DNA of 64,000 nt from Bacteroidota bacterium (GCA_016721305.1 JADKIH010000001.1:124001-188000), one strand, 5' to 3'; positions 9,629 to 21,384 are shown, counted from the stretch's first letter. A program made the numbers and translations. Notes: generated by a model not told the origin, from the sequence alone.

Positions 9629-10312
9629 TTAGAGATAGAATGATAAGAAGATAGCCAGAAGAGGCAGATAATCCTTTAGCTTTTCGCGCATGATTCGGAG
9701 CGCTTTCCCCATTTGATTTTCGACAGTTTTTATAGAGATACCTAATTGCTCTGCTATCTCCGAATATTTCAATTCTTCGAAACGGCTTAGTTTAAATATC
9801 AACCGACATTGCTCAGGCAAACTTTCTATAGCAGAATGTATCTGCGACTGAAGTTCATTTCGGAAAGTCATTGCTGACGAGGGTTCTGAATTCGACGAGA
9901 GTGCAGTTACTTCTTCGGCATACATTCGGCGAACCTTCTGATGCTTTATTCGATTCAGACTATTATTTCTCACCGCTCGGAAGAGATATGCAGGTACAGA
10001 AGTATTGATTTCCATTTGCTCTCGTTTTTCCCACATCTGAACAAAAACTTGCTGAACAATTTCTTCCGATTCATCCGAATCATTTAACAGAGTGTTCGCA
10101 TAGGTGCACAGACGTTTATAATAGTTTCGAAATAGCGACTCCATCGCATTCTCGTCACCATGTTGCAAAGCCTGTAATATTTCAGTCTCTTCTGTTAACA
10201 CCGGACTAATTTGCCGCAATTTATGCCATTCTTGCTTTATTTTACCAATAGTAATGGCACAACTCTCGTGGGTTATGATGCACTCATTATGTAATGATAG
10301 ATTTGAGGACAT
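9629..10312 (-). CDS. ECF RNA polymerase sigma-70 factor, Bacteroidetes type
   Basis: Region 2 is visible as ALQHGDENAMESLFRNYY ... SDESEEIVQQVFVQMWEKRE ... AYLFRAVRNNSLNRIK, and region 4 as SLPEQCRLIFKLSRFEELKYSEIAEQLGIS with the helix-turn-helix SIKTVENQMGKALRIMREKL. The start is set at the ATG at 10312 because AGGAAG lies about 8 bases upstream; the in-frame ATG at 10354 would add 14 residues. A GTG about 35 codons further in would give a more usual N-terminus. The gene is followed after 5 bp by fecR, the classic sigma/anti-sigma pair, and probably controls the STN protein and TonB receptor downstream. Confidence 0.85.
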   Translation of the reverse strand: MSSNLSLHNECIITHESCAITIGKIKQEWHKLRQISPVLTEETEILQALQHGDENAMESLFRNYYKRLCTYANTLLNDSDESEEIVQQVFVQMWEKREQMEINTSVPAYLFRAVRNNSLNRIKHQKVRRMYAEEVTALSSNSEPSSAMTFRNELQSQIHSAIESLPEQCRLIFKLSRFEELKYSEIAEQLGISIKTVENQMGKALRIMREKLKDYLPLLAIFLSFYL

Positions 10313-10487
10313 TTCTCGGCTTCCTGTATTAAAGACAATTGAAGTTGGTGGCACCCCTATGTTAACGGCAAAAATATTAATCCGCCCTATAAAAAGCAGC
10401 TATAGTATTGTTTTACAAGTGCTTACGAAACATTGATTTTGCGAATAAATCAACTTACATCAGCGGTGAGTTGCCTACTTTTGAAAA

Positions 10488-10961
10488 ATGTCTGAACATT
10501 TCCGCAGAATGGTGGCGCTTGCCGATGAATTCTTTGAAACGAAGAACGATCCTGAACAGCTTGATGTAAATGAAGAGGTAATTGAACAGCTCCTGAGCAT
10601 TCACCCATCCACGCTTTCGCAGCATGAAGTAGGTGACGGACCGGTGTGCTGGATACTTTTGATTCCTTCGTCGCTTCAGACGATGAATGATTTTTTGAGC
10701 GGGAAAATTTCTGAGAAAAATGTTTTAGAGCAGGCTCTTCAGACAAAAATTCCGGAAGCGATTTATCTTTGCTCTGCTCTTGTACTTCCTGAATTCCGAA
10801 ATCAGGGAATTGCGAAAAGATTAACGTTGGAGGCAATCAAAGCTATGAGGGATTCTTTTCCGACAAAGATTTTATACGCCTGGCCGTTTAGTGAAGAAGG
10901 AAGTAAATTATCAGAATTGATTTCGAAAGAAACTCAACTGCCACTCCGATTAAAAAACTGA
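10488..10961 (+). CDS. GNAT-family N-acetyltransferase
   Basis: The 157-residue protein carries the acetyl-CoA-binding motif A of GNAT enzymes: SALVLPEFRNQGIAKRLTLEAI, with the (Q/R)xxGx(G/A) loop as RNQGIA around residues 102-107. It should transfer an acetyl group to an amine; nothing points to the substrate. The gene is divergent from the sigma factor gene and ends 4 bp from the stop of the convergent T9SS gene, with no clear terminator between them. Confidence 0.75.
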   Translation: MSEHFRRMVALADEFFETKNDPEQLDVNEEVIEQLLSIHPSTLSQHEVGDGPVCWILLIPSSLQTMNDFLSGKISEKNVLEQALQTKIPEAIYLCSALVLPEFRNQGIAKRLTLEAIKAMRDSFPTKILYAWPFSEEGSKLSELISKETQLPLRLKN

Positions 10962-10964
10962 AAA

Positions 10965-13900
10965 TTATTTTTTCACAAAGAATGCGCTGGAAAGAGTTTC
11001 GCGGTCATCTCCTAAGATTTGAATAAAGTACGAACCCGAAGAAAGCTGATCCGTCTGTATTGCTATTGTATTGGAGCGACTAATAACTTGTTTTGCTTCT
11101 AACGCTACTGTCTTACCTGAAAAATCACGAATCACAAGTTGCACATTCTGATCCTGAGCTGAATTGTAAACTAAGTTCAATTGCTCGGCAACGGGATTTG
11201 GATACGTGAGAAGATGAGTCGATTTATCCTTCATCTTCACGACGATGGTTTGTGAGTGAGAGAATCGTCCGTCGTAATCAGTTTGACGTAAACGATAGTA
11301 AGTCAATTTTGCGAGAGGATGCTCATCAATAGATTTGTAATTCTGCGTAGTTGAACTGTTACCTGCACCAGCTACTCTATCGATGGCGACGAAATGAATT
11401 CCATCGGCCGAACTTTCGATTGTGAAATGACTGTTATTAACTTCTGTTGCCGTTGCCCAGTATAAAATATTTCTACTGCCATCGTTTTCACCTGTGAAGG
11501 AAAGTAATTCGATCGGCAGAACTATTGGCGTTGCTAAGCCTGTTCCAAATGTTCCGAAGCCATTCATGCCGGTACGAATGGTGAGTGCAGCGTTACTTGC
11601 AGGATCACACGACCCACTCAAAGTCCACGACAATGATGTTGGAGGCGTAATTGAACTCTTCAGTACTGTTGAAAAATTAGATGTAGCTGTGTAATTGCGA
11701 TTACCGAGATAAAGATCAAACACTCCGCTCGTAGGGTTTGCTGATGCATTGATATTCCAAAATCCGTTATCAAGCACATTCGAGAGCGAATAATCGTAGC
11801 CGGCGCAATCGCTTGAAACCGGGCCGATCGGCAAGCTTGCATACGACTGGAAATTGGCTAATAGATTCGGAATTGTTGTAGCTGTTGTAAAACTGACGGT
11901 TGCGTTTTGATAACCCTTCAGCGAATTACCCACAGGAAAATCGTAAGTGCTCGCATTTCCATCGAGGGAACGACGAAGATTACCTTCGACATAACTAGTA
12001 GCATTGTGATTAAAGACAGATGCAGGATCCGGATTTTGCATATCAACTTCCAATCCGCCTGAAGCAATAATTTTACCGCTTGTAAGATCGAGTGTTCCTG
12101 TTGCGCCGATTAACATATTCGAACCGGTTAGCGTTACACCTGAACCGGTATTATTCATCATCACATTTTCAAGAGTCAGCGTTCCGCCGGCAAGGTATGA
12201 TTGCGCACCTGAGCCATTGAACTCCAACGTCCCACCCGGAGCAACATTTGTGTACGTCGTATTCCCGGCAGCATTGCTGAAATTACCTCCTACTCTTATA
12301 TACTTATTATTTGTATTGAATACACTTGTTGCATTTGATGTAACCAGATTACCGGCCACATCCATATCGACATTTGTACTTGCGACGCCGGTTTTTGTAA
12401 TGACGACATTCCCAGCTTATTCGTTCCGGTAAGTGCGCCGTCGAAGGTTTGAGCAAGAGCACCGTTATTCATGATGATGGTCGATGTCGGCGACACATTT
12501 ATTGTTCCGAAATTATTGAAGTCACCACATACAGTAACGGTAACTCCCGGATTGATGGTGAGGTTTGCGCCACCAAGAATGTTGATTGATTGCACTGTTG
12601 TACTCGCTGAGATGACAGGTTGCACGGCAGCAGGAAATATATTGGCAGTAACACCACATGCAGGAGTATTACATCCTACCCAATTACTTGAATTCGCCCA
12701 GGCATTTCCCGTCGCACCCGACCAATTGATCGTCGGCGCATTTCCGATTCCTGCTGTTGAGGAAGAGAAATCCAGAGTATAACCACCTGTTGTAAAACTA
12801 TAGTTTGATAGAGCTAATACCAATGTTTGTCCTGCTACAACAGGCAATGGATCCATGAAATTGAACTGACTTGCTCCCGGCGGAATTGGATTTTGCATTC
12901 CAACCATCGTCGATGAAGCACCATTCCAATTGCAACGAACCGGCGCGAGTGTGTTGTTCAAAATAGCAGAACAAGAAGTTCCTGTCAAATCATACATGAT
13001 CCAATCATAAAAACCCGCAGGATGAGTATGAGTCCATGATAATAAACCGGCAGTATTAATATGAATCGTGTACCAAACAATATTTAACTCTCCTGCTAAG
13101 AGACAGCCTGAATTAAATCCGGCCGGATTGATATCAGGATTACTTGTATTTCCCGGTGTCGGAATTTCAGAAATCATACCACATCCAAAGAAACTGGTAG
13201 TTTGAGTGATGAGCTGATTGCCACATACAGGGATAGCTCCTAAACAATCCTGATTATTAAATCCTGATTGCGAAATGCTGTCGGATGCCATGATATTAAA
13301 TGTGCCTGTAAGATTACCCACACCATCGACTCGGATCCATACCGTTGAACCGGGAGTTAAACCGGATAGCTGTACACCTGCCGAGCTGTTAAACCCGCCA
13401 CAACCTACAGTAGAATTATCGTTGCAACCATCTAATAGTGGAGTCAGAGCATTACATGTTCCGGTAAAAACTTCAATCTGATTGTCGACCATTGAAACAA
13501 CCTGTGTCTCAATAGCAAGCAATCCTGAAGAAGGAACAACGGCTTTATACCAAACAGTATTCAGTGTTCCCGGATCAAACCAGCAAGAGGGAGCTGCTGG
13601 TTCACCTGCTCCGGCAGAGCAATTGTTATCACCGAGAACAAAAGTTCCCATAGGTAAGTTAATCGCATTACAAGGAAGATCATTGATTGCTCCCGAACCG
13701 AAAGAAGCGATTGCAAGATCATAACTTACTGCACTTGGCGGAGCCCAACTATCGATAATGATATAATATGTTCCGGCAAAAGGCAATGTAATATCAGAAA
13801 CCAATGGCCAATATCCACCATCGGTAGCGATACAAGTACCGGAGCCAGGACAACCAAAATAAATTTGAAAGCCCATCAGTGATGTTGAACCATTATTGAT

Positions 13901-15124
13901 AGTTAAACTAATACACTCATTTCCGGCAGAAACATATTTGTAAACCTTATCCTCACCTGAATTATAAACGGTAGAACATGTATTTAATGTAGATCCGTTA
14001 TAATCATCACCCATACATGCCGTTGTTTCGTTCGAAACATTGTACGGCAACGAACCGATGACAACAGGATTCGCGCACGTTGAACCTGCTGAGGCAACAC
14101 TTACTGCTGAAATAAACAAATTATCATAATCGTTGCAGAAAAAATTTCCATCGTCTAAAACAAGATACTAGGTAATACCGGCAGTAACTGAGACACACAT
14201 CGATTTACTTCCATCGTAATCTTCAATATTAGCCACGCAATTTCCCATATTCCCTGAGCATCCGCCTGTCGGACAATCGTCGAACAACGATAAAGATGTC
14301 GCAAAGCCTAATGGCGCATTCAGGTCAATTGTAATTTGTCCGGATGAAGTCGGAGTAAACGTCCAAACAACATCCTCTCCGTCCAAAAATGCCGGATCAT
14401 TACAGACATTTGCTGTTGCACTATTAATATCATTATCAAACCCGCACGTCGTACCGGGCCCGCTGTTGTATGGCAAGCTTCCGATATTGATATTACCCAG
14501 ACCCAAATTACATGAAACGCCGGCACGTGAAACAATCGTCACACTGTCAATTGCAATCGCAGGATTATTTCCGCTTGCATTATCGTTAATCCAGGAAAAA
14601 ACCAAACGTTGAGTTGTTCCCGCTACGGTACAAGGCAATTCGATCGAATCGACCTTCCATGTAGTTTGATTTCTGTAATCGGTTGCGAGTGTTCCATTAT
14701 TCAACTGAACTCCTGCAGTCGGTGTAACAGATGTAGGCACCAACGAAACTTCCATGTAGTCTTCGTTTGAACGCCCTCGAACTTTATATTTAAAGTAAAG
14801 CTTAACAAGATCAAGGCCGGCAGGAAATACAACATTTCTATAAATATGAACGATAGAAGCAGCTGTGGCCGTGTAATTATTATTGGTTGCAGCAGTACCT
14901 ACATATGCAGCTCGCACGCCTGCGCCTACAGCATTCGTACCACACCACCACTGATTCGTCTGTCCGGTATTTACAGAAGTCCAGTTGTTTAATGCAAAAG
15001 AATTTCCCGTTTCAAATCCGCCATCACCGGTACCACTTAAGACAGTTGTTTGGCCCAGAGCATTAATGCCATGGAATAAACCGAGGCTTAAAAAAAGTAA
15101 GAGTATGTATTTCGCAGATTTCAA
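10965..15124 (-). CDS. Large secreted protein with T9SS type A sorting domain (interrupted by a stop and a frameshift)
   Basis: Three open stretches (14168-15124, 12296-14119, 10965-12365) read as one gene of about 1386 codons. The first begins with a signal peptide (MKSAKYILLLFLSLGLFHGINA). Downstream are PPC/Ig-like repeats with SLPYN(S/V) and CxxDxNG-type motifs, then adhesin-like beta repeats, then the interdomain LPIELLSFTGENDGSRNILYW, and finally a Por sorting domain (LLTYPNPVAEQLNL ... GSYFIQI). The first break is an in-frame TAG at 14168-14170 where Tyr is expected (AGIT-stop-YLVLDDG). The second is a one-base loss in CCC at 12411-12413. Product: a surface or secreted adhesin-like protein exported by type IX secretion. 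Confidence 0.75.
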
Positions 15125-15188
15125 TGTGGCAGTATGTTCAGTTGACTTGAGTTCGCAGCTACAAGCTGATTTTATCGGACAGTCAGTA

Positions 15189-15572
15189 TTAGTGATGAGT
15201 ATTTTTCAGGCATATTTTCCTTGCCTCCTCAATCGGAATGTCCGATTTAATGACGTAATGGTAATTTAGTGAATGCAGAAGACGATTGATGTCGGAACGA
15301 GAATCGACGGCCGGTGTTTTTGTATGGATAATGGCGAGGCCAACATTTTCGCAATAGCTCACCGAATCGACAGCCGGAATCGAATGCAATTGCTGAGTCA
15401 GCTCAGGCACACCGCGCTGCGCACTTAGCCCCCGTATTTCCACGTATAGATAGTGAGTTCCCGTTTGGCCAAAGCCTTTTATGGCCATCAAAAAAAGCGA
15501 GAGAATGATAAGTGTGCGTAATAATGATTTCAAATCCGTAAGGTGATTTATTATTGGGTAAAAATAGACCAT
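15189..15572 (-). CDS. Small secreted protein of unknown function
   Basis: This gene is not recognised with certainty. The 127-residue frame has a hydrophobic signal-like segment (LLRTLIILSLFLMAIKGFGQ); a TTG codon at LKSLLRT may be the true start and would give a cleaner signal peptide. The mature part of about 85 residues (YLYVEIRGLSAQRGVPELTQQLHSI ... NVGLAIIHTKTPAVDSRSDI) has a beta-alpha-beta pattern reminiscent of heavy-metal-associated folds but without the CxxC motif. It lies 65 bp upstream of the large T9SS gene on the same strand and may be co-transcribed. Confidence 0.5.
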   Translation of the reverse strand: MVYFYPIINHLTDLKSLLRTLIILSLFLMAIKGFGQTGTHYLYVEIRGLSAQRGVPELTQQLHSIPAVDSVSYCENVGLAIIHTKTPAVDSRSDINRLLHSLNYHYVIKSDIPIEEARKICLKNTHH

Positions 15573-15844
15573 CCCTCAGCCCTTTTAGAACAAAATTCGC
15601 TGAAACGGGAAAAATGGCAGTTGAATCGGACAAGAAAGCGATATCGACTTTCCGATTTCGATCTTTGGAATTAATTGCTCCTTACCAAACTGGCACTTGG
15701 ATTATTTTAACTCTATATATAAAAATGGAGATTCTGAGTGGATTACGACCATTATCATTCCTTGATTCACTGTTTCAGCATCGATTTTTCCCCACTCAAC
15801 AACATTCATAGGGGCTTACTATTTAGTGTGTGTAGATTCGAGCT

Positions 15845-17096
15845 ATGAAAAGGCTGCTGCTCCTTTTACTACTTGTACTGATCAACATTCTCTTATTGAA
15901 TGCACAGAATCTCTGTCCAAATGGAGATTTTGAAACTTACTCCACGCCTCCAAGTACGTATGCACAAATTTGCCTTTCTACGGGCTGGTCTAATCCATCC
16001 GGCTCTTGTTCCCTAATTGCAGGAACAGGTTCTCCTGATTTTTACAGCACACTGGGAACAGGCGGAGCAAAAGCCCCGGGAACATTTTGGGCAACGATCT
16101 CTCCTCACGGAGGAAACGACTTTGCCGGATTTGCAACTTATTACAGCTCGGCAAACTACAGAGAGTACATACGAACTACGTTAGCAAATAGCTTAATTCC
16201 GGTAACACTTATGCCATAACTTGCTGGATCAGCAATGGAACAAGCTCATTACATTATTACGGAACTAACAACATTGGCTTTAATTTTTCCGCTTTACCAA
16301 TGACACAAACGCTCGGCGCTCCGATTCTTACTACACCGCAAGTCGAAACAAGTACGGTACTCTATTCTACGGGTTGGCAACAAATATCATTTCTCTACAC
16401 TCCTACGGTGAGTGCTCAATACTTAACGATTGGCAATTTTCATAATGACGCAACGACAACACGTACTCTCTTCGGCCCAAATCTATCTTCCAGCTTTGGT
16501 GCTTACTATTATATCGACGATATCAGTATTACTCTCATTTCACCACTACCGGTTGAGTTGCTCTCGTTTGAAGGGAAAAATGTCAATCATAAAAACGAAC
16601 TTAACTGGTCAACAGCAACTGAAATAAATAATGATCGCTTTGAGATTGAAAAAAGCACTGACGGAATTTTATTTTATATGATCGGACAAGTCAGTGGCAA
16701 CGGAACGAAATCTTGCCGATCTGACTACCAATTTTGTGATGAAAAACCAGGCCCGGCATTACGTATTATAGATTACGTCAAGTTGATTACGATGGGAATT
16801 TTAATTACTCTGAAAAAATTGCAATAGAAAACACGTACGATGATTTTGAAGTCATCTCACTCTCCTTGACGGAAAACTCATTCGAAGGTCAATTGATTTT
16901 AAACAATAAAGGAAGAGAATCTTTAAATATACTTATTTGCACTTCCAACGGACAAATTGTTTCTGACTGCCAAATATTCCCCGACAATGGCTTTCAAATT
17001 ATTCCTGTTCCATTGAAAAATGTCTCTTCCGGAATCTATTTGCTCAAAATATCCGACGGTCAAAAAATTGTAACAAGAAAAATTGTTTGCGGATAA
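15845..17096 (+). CDS. Secreted protein with T9SS type A sorting domain (two frameshifts)
   Basis: The stretches 15845-16219, about 16203-16827 and about 16761-17096 form one gene of about 417 codons. There is a signal peptide (MKRLLLLLLLVLINILLLNA), then NLCPNGDFETYSTPPSTY, the start of a carbohydrate-binding-like jelly roll ending YYIDDISITLI. The usual LPVELLSFEGK linker follows, then a Por sorting domain whose last strands read SSGIYLLKISDGQKIVTRKIV. One G is missing in CCGG at 16199-16202 (LIPG-NTYAITCWIS) and one base near 16751-16756 (TYYRLRQVDYDG). The protein is probably exported by type IX secretion. Confidence 0.7.
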
Positions 17097-17125
17097 TTTA
17101 TCGCATGCCAAATTTTAGAAAATAA

Positions 17126-17154
17126 AAAGCCGGCTAGATTTCTCTGCCGGCTTT
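17126..17154. terminator. Bidirectional terminator
   Basis: Perfect 9-bp stem AAAGCCGGC (17126-17134) and GCCGGCTTT (17146-17154) with an 11-base loop, A/T-rich on both sides, between two convergent T9SS genes. Confidence 0.8.
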
Positions 17155-17176
17155 ATATTTAAAAACGAGATAACGT

Positions 17177-19675
17177 TTATTCGATCACAACTTTTTTGTA
17201 TTCAACCGATTTACCATTGGTCGCACGCACAAGGTAAACACCTTTCGTGAAGGAAGTCAAGTCGACAGCACGACGTTCGCCGTACCATGTAAATGACTTC
17301 GCCACCTTACCCATCATGTCGTACACAACTACCTGATAAGTTTGTCCCTGACGACTGGCTGAGCTAATTGTAAAGAAACCTGTCGATGGATTCGGGTATA
17401 CAGCCAAACCAATTTGATCAATTTCTTTCACCGTATTTACAACAGCTGTATCGTAGAATACAATCATATTGCAATTTACATCCAATGTCGGATTGAAACC
17501 ATCGGTGCAATCTGTACATGTTGTACCGGTAATGCAATTCGGATTATTCGGATGACATAAATCCTGGTAGCCGGTGTAGAACTGATAATTCAAATCAATA
17601 TTCTGCGTGGCAACAAACGATGTCATGTCATAATCAAAATATGGTGCGATAGATCCCGGACACCAGCCTGCGCGGTTGTATGTCCATGTGCCACTCTGAG
17701 GTGAACAAGCATCAGGATTCGGATTACATGTCGACCAGTTATGTTGACTGAAAGTATTATTACCATTCACCTGAATTGTGTGAGTTGCATTGTAGAACTC
17801 GGCAGCATTTCCCGTGTTCAAATTACCCCAACCATGGCCTGTACTAACCAATTTCAATTTTGCTGCAACGGTATGCGAAGGGAATGAGTAATTAAATTGC
17901 TGAACCGGTTGCAAATTTGCCAAATCACCGAAGGGATAAATTTCTTTCCATACTTTGATTACACTGCTGTATTTGTATTGAGGAGCACCTTCTTTGAAAT
18001 CGAATTTCAACTCATACAAAAATCCATTATCCAAAGTAGAACAATTTGCTCTGAACTCTACCTTGCCCTGAAGAAGCGACTGGTAATCGGTCAGATTAAT
18101 TCGATGCGAACAAGGAACTCCGTATGGAGTGATGTAACGAATGATTTCATACCATTCACCATCATGACCTCTTGCATCAATAGAAGCTACGCGATCCCAT
18201 GGGCCACAACCACCTGACGGACAAGTAACGGTAAGCGTTGCAATGATCGTATCGTAAGCGCCAACGTATGAAGGAAGGATACCATCGCGTGTCACACTAT
18301 TTGAATCTGTATTCAGCCATACACCTGAAAATGCTACCTGATTGCTTAAGTCGCTCGCGGTATTCACTACATTTATATTAATGTTTTGCGTACTTACAGC
18401 TCCAAAATTACTTGTAGCCGTCATCTGAATTGTATAAGCACCATAGCTTGTAGGTGCCCACAATGCTGTATAATGTCCATTTCCGTGATCATTAACCGAC
18501 AGAGGATTTCCACCTATTGAGAAATCGACGCTAGCTACCGAAAACAATCCCGAATAGTCGATCGACACTAATGCTGCGAGTTCCATCGTTGACAACGTTG
18601 GCATATAAACATTACTTCCATCGAGCGGATTGCGTGCTTCGATGATCGGTGCGTTCACTGCCGGATCTACAACATCAAAAACATTGACTACAGATGTAGC
18701 AGAATCATATTGCGCATTACCCAACTGACTGGCACGAACACTTACTGTTCCCGGACCTGTGAGAGTAATCGTGCTTCCGTTAACGGTAGCAGGACCCGAC
18801 TCAATTGAATAAGAAACAGGTAAACCTGATGAAGCTGTTGCGCCAAGTGCAAATGGAGCATTTGTGGTTAACTGAGTTGGTATCTGTGGAAATGAAATAG
18901 CTTGAAAGCTTGTGTTTAGCGTACCGTTAAAGTTTGACGTTGCTCCTGTCAAGGCAAAATTCAACAATTGGCCATCGTATGTAGGCGAGTTTAAGGAAGA
19001 TATCAGACTGGTAATACTTGTATTATTTCCTGCAGGTACACCCTGATTGAATTTATAATACAATTTCAAATTTGCTTCCGTACCCGTTAGCTCATTCGTC
19101 ATCATATCTTGAATTTCGGACTGGCTCAACGCTTTATTCCAAACTGAAACTTCATCAGCTCTTCCACTATAAACGAAGTTGAATCCACCGAGAAGACTTT
19201 TTCCGATTGCAAATGAAATTGCCGTGCTGGTAATTGTACCGGATGCAGCAGTAGAACCCAGTAAATTTCCATTCAGGTATAAAGCAATCGTAGAACCGTT
19301 GTAAACCCATGCATAGTGTTGCCACACCTGTGGTACAATCGTATAGTTAGGCGCATTATAAGTGTATAATGTTCCGGCAGAGTTCAGCAAACGACATTCA
19401 ATCTGACCGTTATTCAACTCGATCATATAAAATCCGCCATTGGTACCGCGAAAGCCCATCATTCCTTGCCCATAAGCAAGCTGGTTGTCGTAAAACCATC
19501 CGGTAATCGTAATGGCATTTGACCCTGCAATGAGAGCAGATGCATTCGGAACGTTAACATAATCATCGACACCATCGAAGTCGAGATATTGATTTGACTG
19601 TGCATTCACTCTGCCTGCCTGAGTCAGAAGAAACAGAACGAGGAACAATCGGATGGAAGTGTAGAATTGCTTCAT
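17177..19675 (-). CDS. LamG / PNGase F-like protein with T9SS sorting domain
   Basis: The 832-residue protein has a signal peptide (about 1-25) and a LamG/concanavalin-like domain (about 28-215: YLDFDGVDDYVNVPNA ... ITGWFYDN ... DEVSVWNKALSQSEI). Two Ig-like domains follow (about 265-435). A region of about 445-735 matches the peptide-N-glycosidase F fold: CPSGGCGPWDRVASIDARG early, and STGHGWGNLNTGNAAEFYNATH with PQSGTWTYNRAGWCPGSIAP late. A Por sorting domain closes the protein (YPNPSTGFFTISS ... KGVYLVRAT). PNGase F cleaves N-glycans from glycoproteins; catalytic competence here is inferred only from the motifs. The gene follows SusD by 86 bp on the same strand, suggesting a glycoprotein- or glycan-use locus. 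Confidence 0.75.
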   Translation of the reverse strand: MKQFYTSIRLFLVLFLLTQAGRVNAQSNQYLDFDGVDDYVNVPNASALIAGSNAITITGWFYDNQLAYGQGMMGFRGTNGGFYMIELNNGQIECRLLNSAGTLYTYNAPNYTIVPQVWQHYAWVYNGSTIALYLNGNLLGSTAASGTITSTAISFAIGKSLLGGFNFVYSGRADEVSVWNKALSQSEIQDMMTNELTGTEANLKLYYKFNQGVPAGNNTSITSLISSLNSPTYDGQLLNFALTGATSNFNGTLNTSFQAISFPQIPTQLTTNAPFALGATASSGLPVSYSIESGPATVNGSTITLTGPGTVSVRASQLGNAQYDSATSVVNVFDVVDPAVNAPIIEARNPLDGSNVYMPTLSTMELAALVSIDYSGLFSVASVDFSIGGNPLSVNDHGNGHYTALWAPTSYGAYTIQMTATSNFGAVSTQNININVVNTASDLSNQVAFSGVWLNTDSNSVTRDGILPSYVGAYDTIIATLTVTCPSGGCGPWDRVASIDARGHDGEWYEIIRYITPYGVPCSHRINLTDYQSLLQGKVEFRANCSTLDNGFLYELKFDFKEGAPQYKYSSVIKVWKEIYPFGDLANLQPVQQFNYSFPSHTVAAKLKLVSTGHGWGNLNTGNAAEFYNATHTIQVNGNNTFSQHNWSTCNPNPDACSPQSGTWTYNRAGWCPGSIAPYFDYDMTSFVATQNIDLNYQFYTGYQDLCHPNNPNCITGTTCTDCTDGFNPTLDVNCNMIVFYDTAVVNTVKEIDQIGLAVYPNPSTGFFTISSASRQGQTYQVVVYDMMGKVAKSFTWYGERRAVDLTSFTKGVYLVRATNGKSVEYKKVVIE

Positions 19676-19761
19676 GCTTTATTTAGTTATTTGTTTGGTT
19701 TCGGATATTTGAGGATACAAATTGTATTTGCCTAAGTTAAGTATTTTATGAGTAGGAGGAA

Positions 19762-21384
19762 TCAATTCATCCACCACACTTTTTGATTTAATCCGTCGCC
19801 TGAAGAACCTACGGAATTTGCCCAATTTGCCTGATTGTAAGAGACCTCAGAAGGAGGAATCGGGAATCGGAATACCTGAGAAGCTGCGCCTTCGTGCGGA
19901 GTTCTGCCCGTTCGACGCGACAATGCAAATGCTTGCTGCGGTTGCATAATCATATCTACCCAGCTCTCTGCATAGATCTGATCAAGCTGCTCGCTTTCGC
20001 TCACTGAAAAGTAATTCAGGCCAACTTGCAGGGAAATAAATCCGATGTTCGATGGAACAGTAATATTTGTGGCGAAAGGTGTTCCTGTAGGAAGCTTCGA
20101 ACTACCCATTATGTGCTGCCAGAAATTAAGGGAGTATTGTAAGCCGCTGAGAAATTCAGTCCCCGCTTGTCCAACATCTTTCGCAACACCGATACCGCGC
20201 ATATAAGCTTCTGCCCTCAGATAAAGAACTTCGGCGCCTGTCATAAGAATATCGGGGAAGTAATCTTCGTCGCGTACCATATAGTAGTTGAAAGGCGAAT
20301 ACAAACAACCGGCTCCCTTTAATGTGTAAGCTACATCTCTCTGGTATTCGTATGGAATGCCGCCGTCGACTTGCATGCCTGAAGGCGGATCGTTCGGATA
20401 TGCCGCCCATTTATTGTCGTTATTCGTATCGAAAAAATAATAAGCACGAGGATCAAATATTCCGCTTCCGTCTACACTGTCGTGAGCCGAAACCCAATGC
20501 CAGAATGTTGTTCCCAATCGCACATCTTTCGACTGATTGAATGACCAACCCTTGCTTTCATTTCTATACCCAAGCTGATACGGAAAGAGCATCGCGCTTT
20601 CAGTATAAGGATCATCATTGAGCTGACCGAACTGATTTACTCCAAACATAGGTTTGGAATTCATCAATATGTCACTTATAATATCTCCGGCCAGCGTCGG
20701 CTCTTTGTCTACCATTCGCATGGCATAGCGCAAACGAAGTGAGTTTGCAAACTTTTGCCACTTCTGCATGTCACCGAAAAAGAGATTGTCGAAATTTTTA
20801 AAAGTGAGAAACGGTTCCTGAGTAACGGCTGTAACATCAATATGCTCAGCTGCCCATTTCAATTCGTTTAGCTCCGTTTTGTAAATACTTTCCTGCGTAT
20901 CAAATTTCGGATGGAGCTTGCTTACATCCAGGTATCCATAACCGGCTTCTGTAAAAGGAATGTCGCCAAACAAATCCGTCACCTTAAAAGTTTTGACGGC
21001 AAGCACGATCTTTTCCATCGCCATCATATTCACCAATTCGTGTGAACTTGTATCCATTCCTGCCCAGCGGCGCTCTAACTCGCGCAAATTGGGCAATGTT
21101 GTATAGTAATTCGACCAAATCTCTTCTGTTCCGATTGTGTAATTATTCCAACGAACCTGAGCTAAAGAACCCAACTGAGTCTCTTTTAACAGAACAGAAT
21201 TGTTAACGTACAATTGTTCATTCCAGCCCTGCTTCAACGAAGAAATAACTGCATTGAACAACGATCCATCGCTGGCCGAAGTAAAGCCATTCGGATCTCG
21301 GTTTAACTCTTCAAAATCTTTTTTGCATCCGGAAAATGAAATGATTCCGGCTACAAGAATAAGGAGTGATATATTTTTTTTCAT
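19762..21384 (-). CDS. SusD/RagB-family glycan-binding outer-membrane lipoprotein (SusD-like_2)
   Basis: The start is placed at the ATG at 21384: it gives MKKNISLLILVAGIISFSGC with the lipobox cysteine at residue 20, and an AGGGAG lies just upstream. An in-frame upstream start would overlap SusC by about 75 bp. The mature protein begins KKDFEELNRDPNGFT, typical of SusD-like_2 lipoproteins, and continues with TPR-like helices (e.g. YLDVSKLHPKFDTQESIYKTEL). It sits on the cell surface as the lid of the SusC channel. The gene starts 13 bp after the SusC stop, so the two form an operon. Confidence 0.9.
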   Translation of the reverse strand: MKKNISLLILVAGIISFSGCKKDFEELNRDPNGFTSASDGSLFNAVISSLKQGWNEQLYVNNSVLLKETQLGSLAQVRWNNYTIGTEEIWSNYYTTLPNLRELERRWAGMDTSSHELVNMMAMEKIVLAVKTFKVTDLFGDIPFTEAGYGYLDVSKLHPKFDTQESIYKTELNELKWAAEHIDVTAVTQEPFLTFKNFDNLFFGDMQKWQKFANSLRLRYAMRMVDKEPTLAGDIISDILMNSKPMFGVNQFGQLNDDPYTESAMLFPYQLGYRNESKGWSFNQSKDVRLGTTFWHWVSAHDSVDGSGIFDPRAYYFFDTNNDNKWAAYPNDPPSGMQVDGGIPYEYQRDVAYTLKGAGCLYSPFNYYMVRDEDYFPDILMTGAEVLYLRAEAYMRGIGVAKDVGQAGTEFLSGLQYSLNFWQHIMGSSKLPTGTPFATNITVPSNIGFISLQVGLNYFSVSESEQLDQIYAESWVDMIMQPQQAFALSRRTGRTPHEGAASQVFRFPIPPSEVSYNQANWANSVGSSGDGLNQKVWWMN

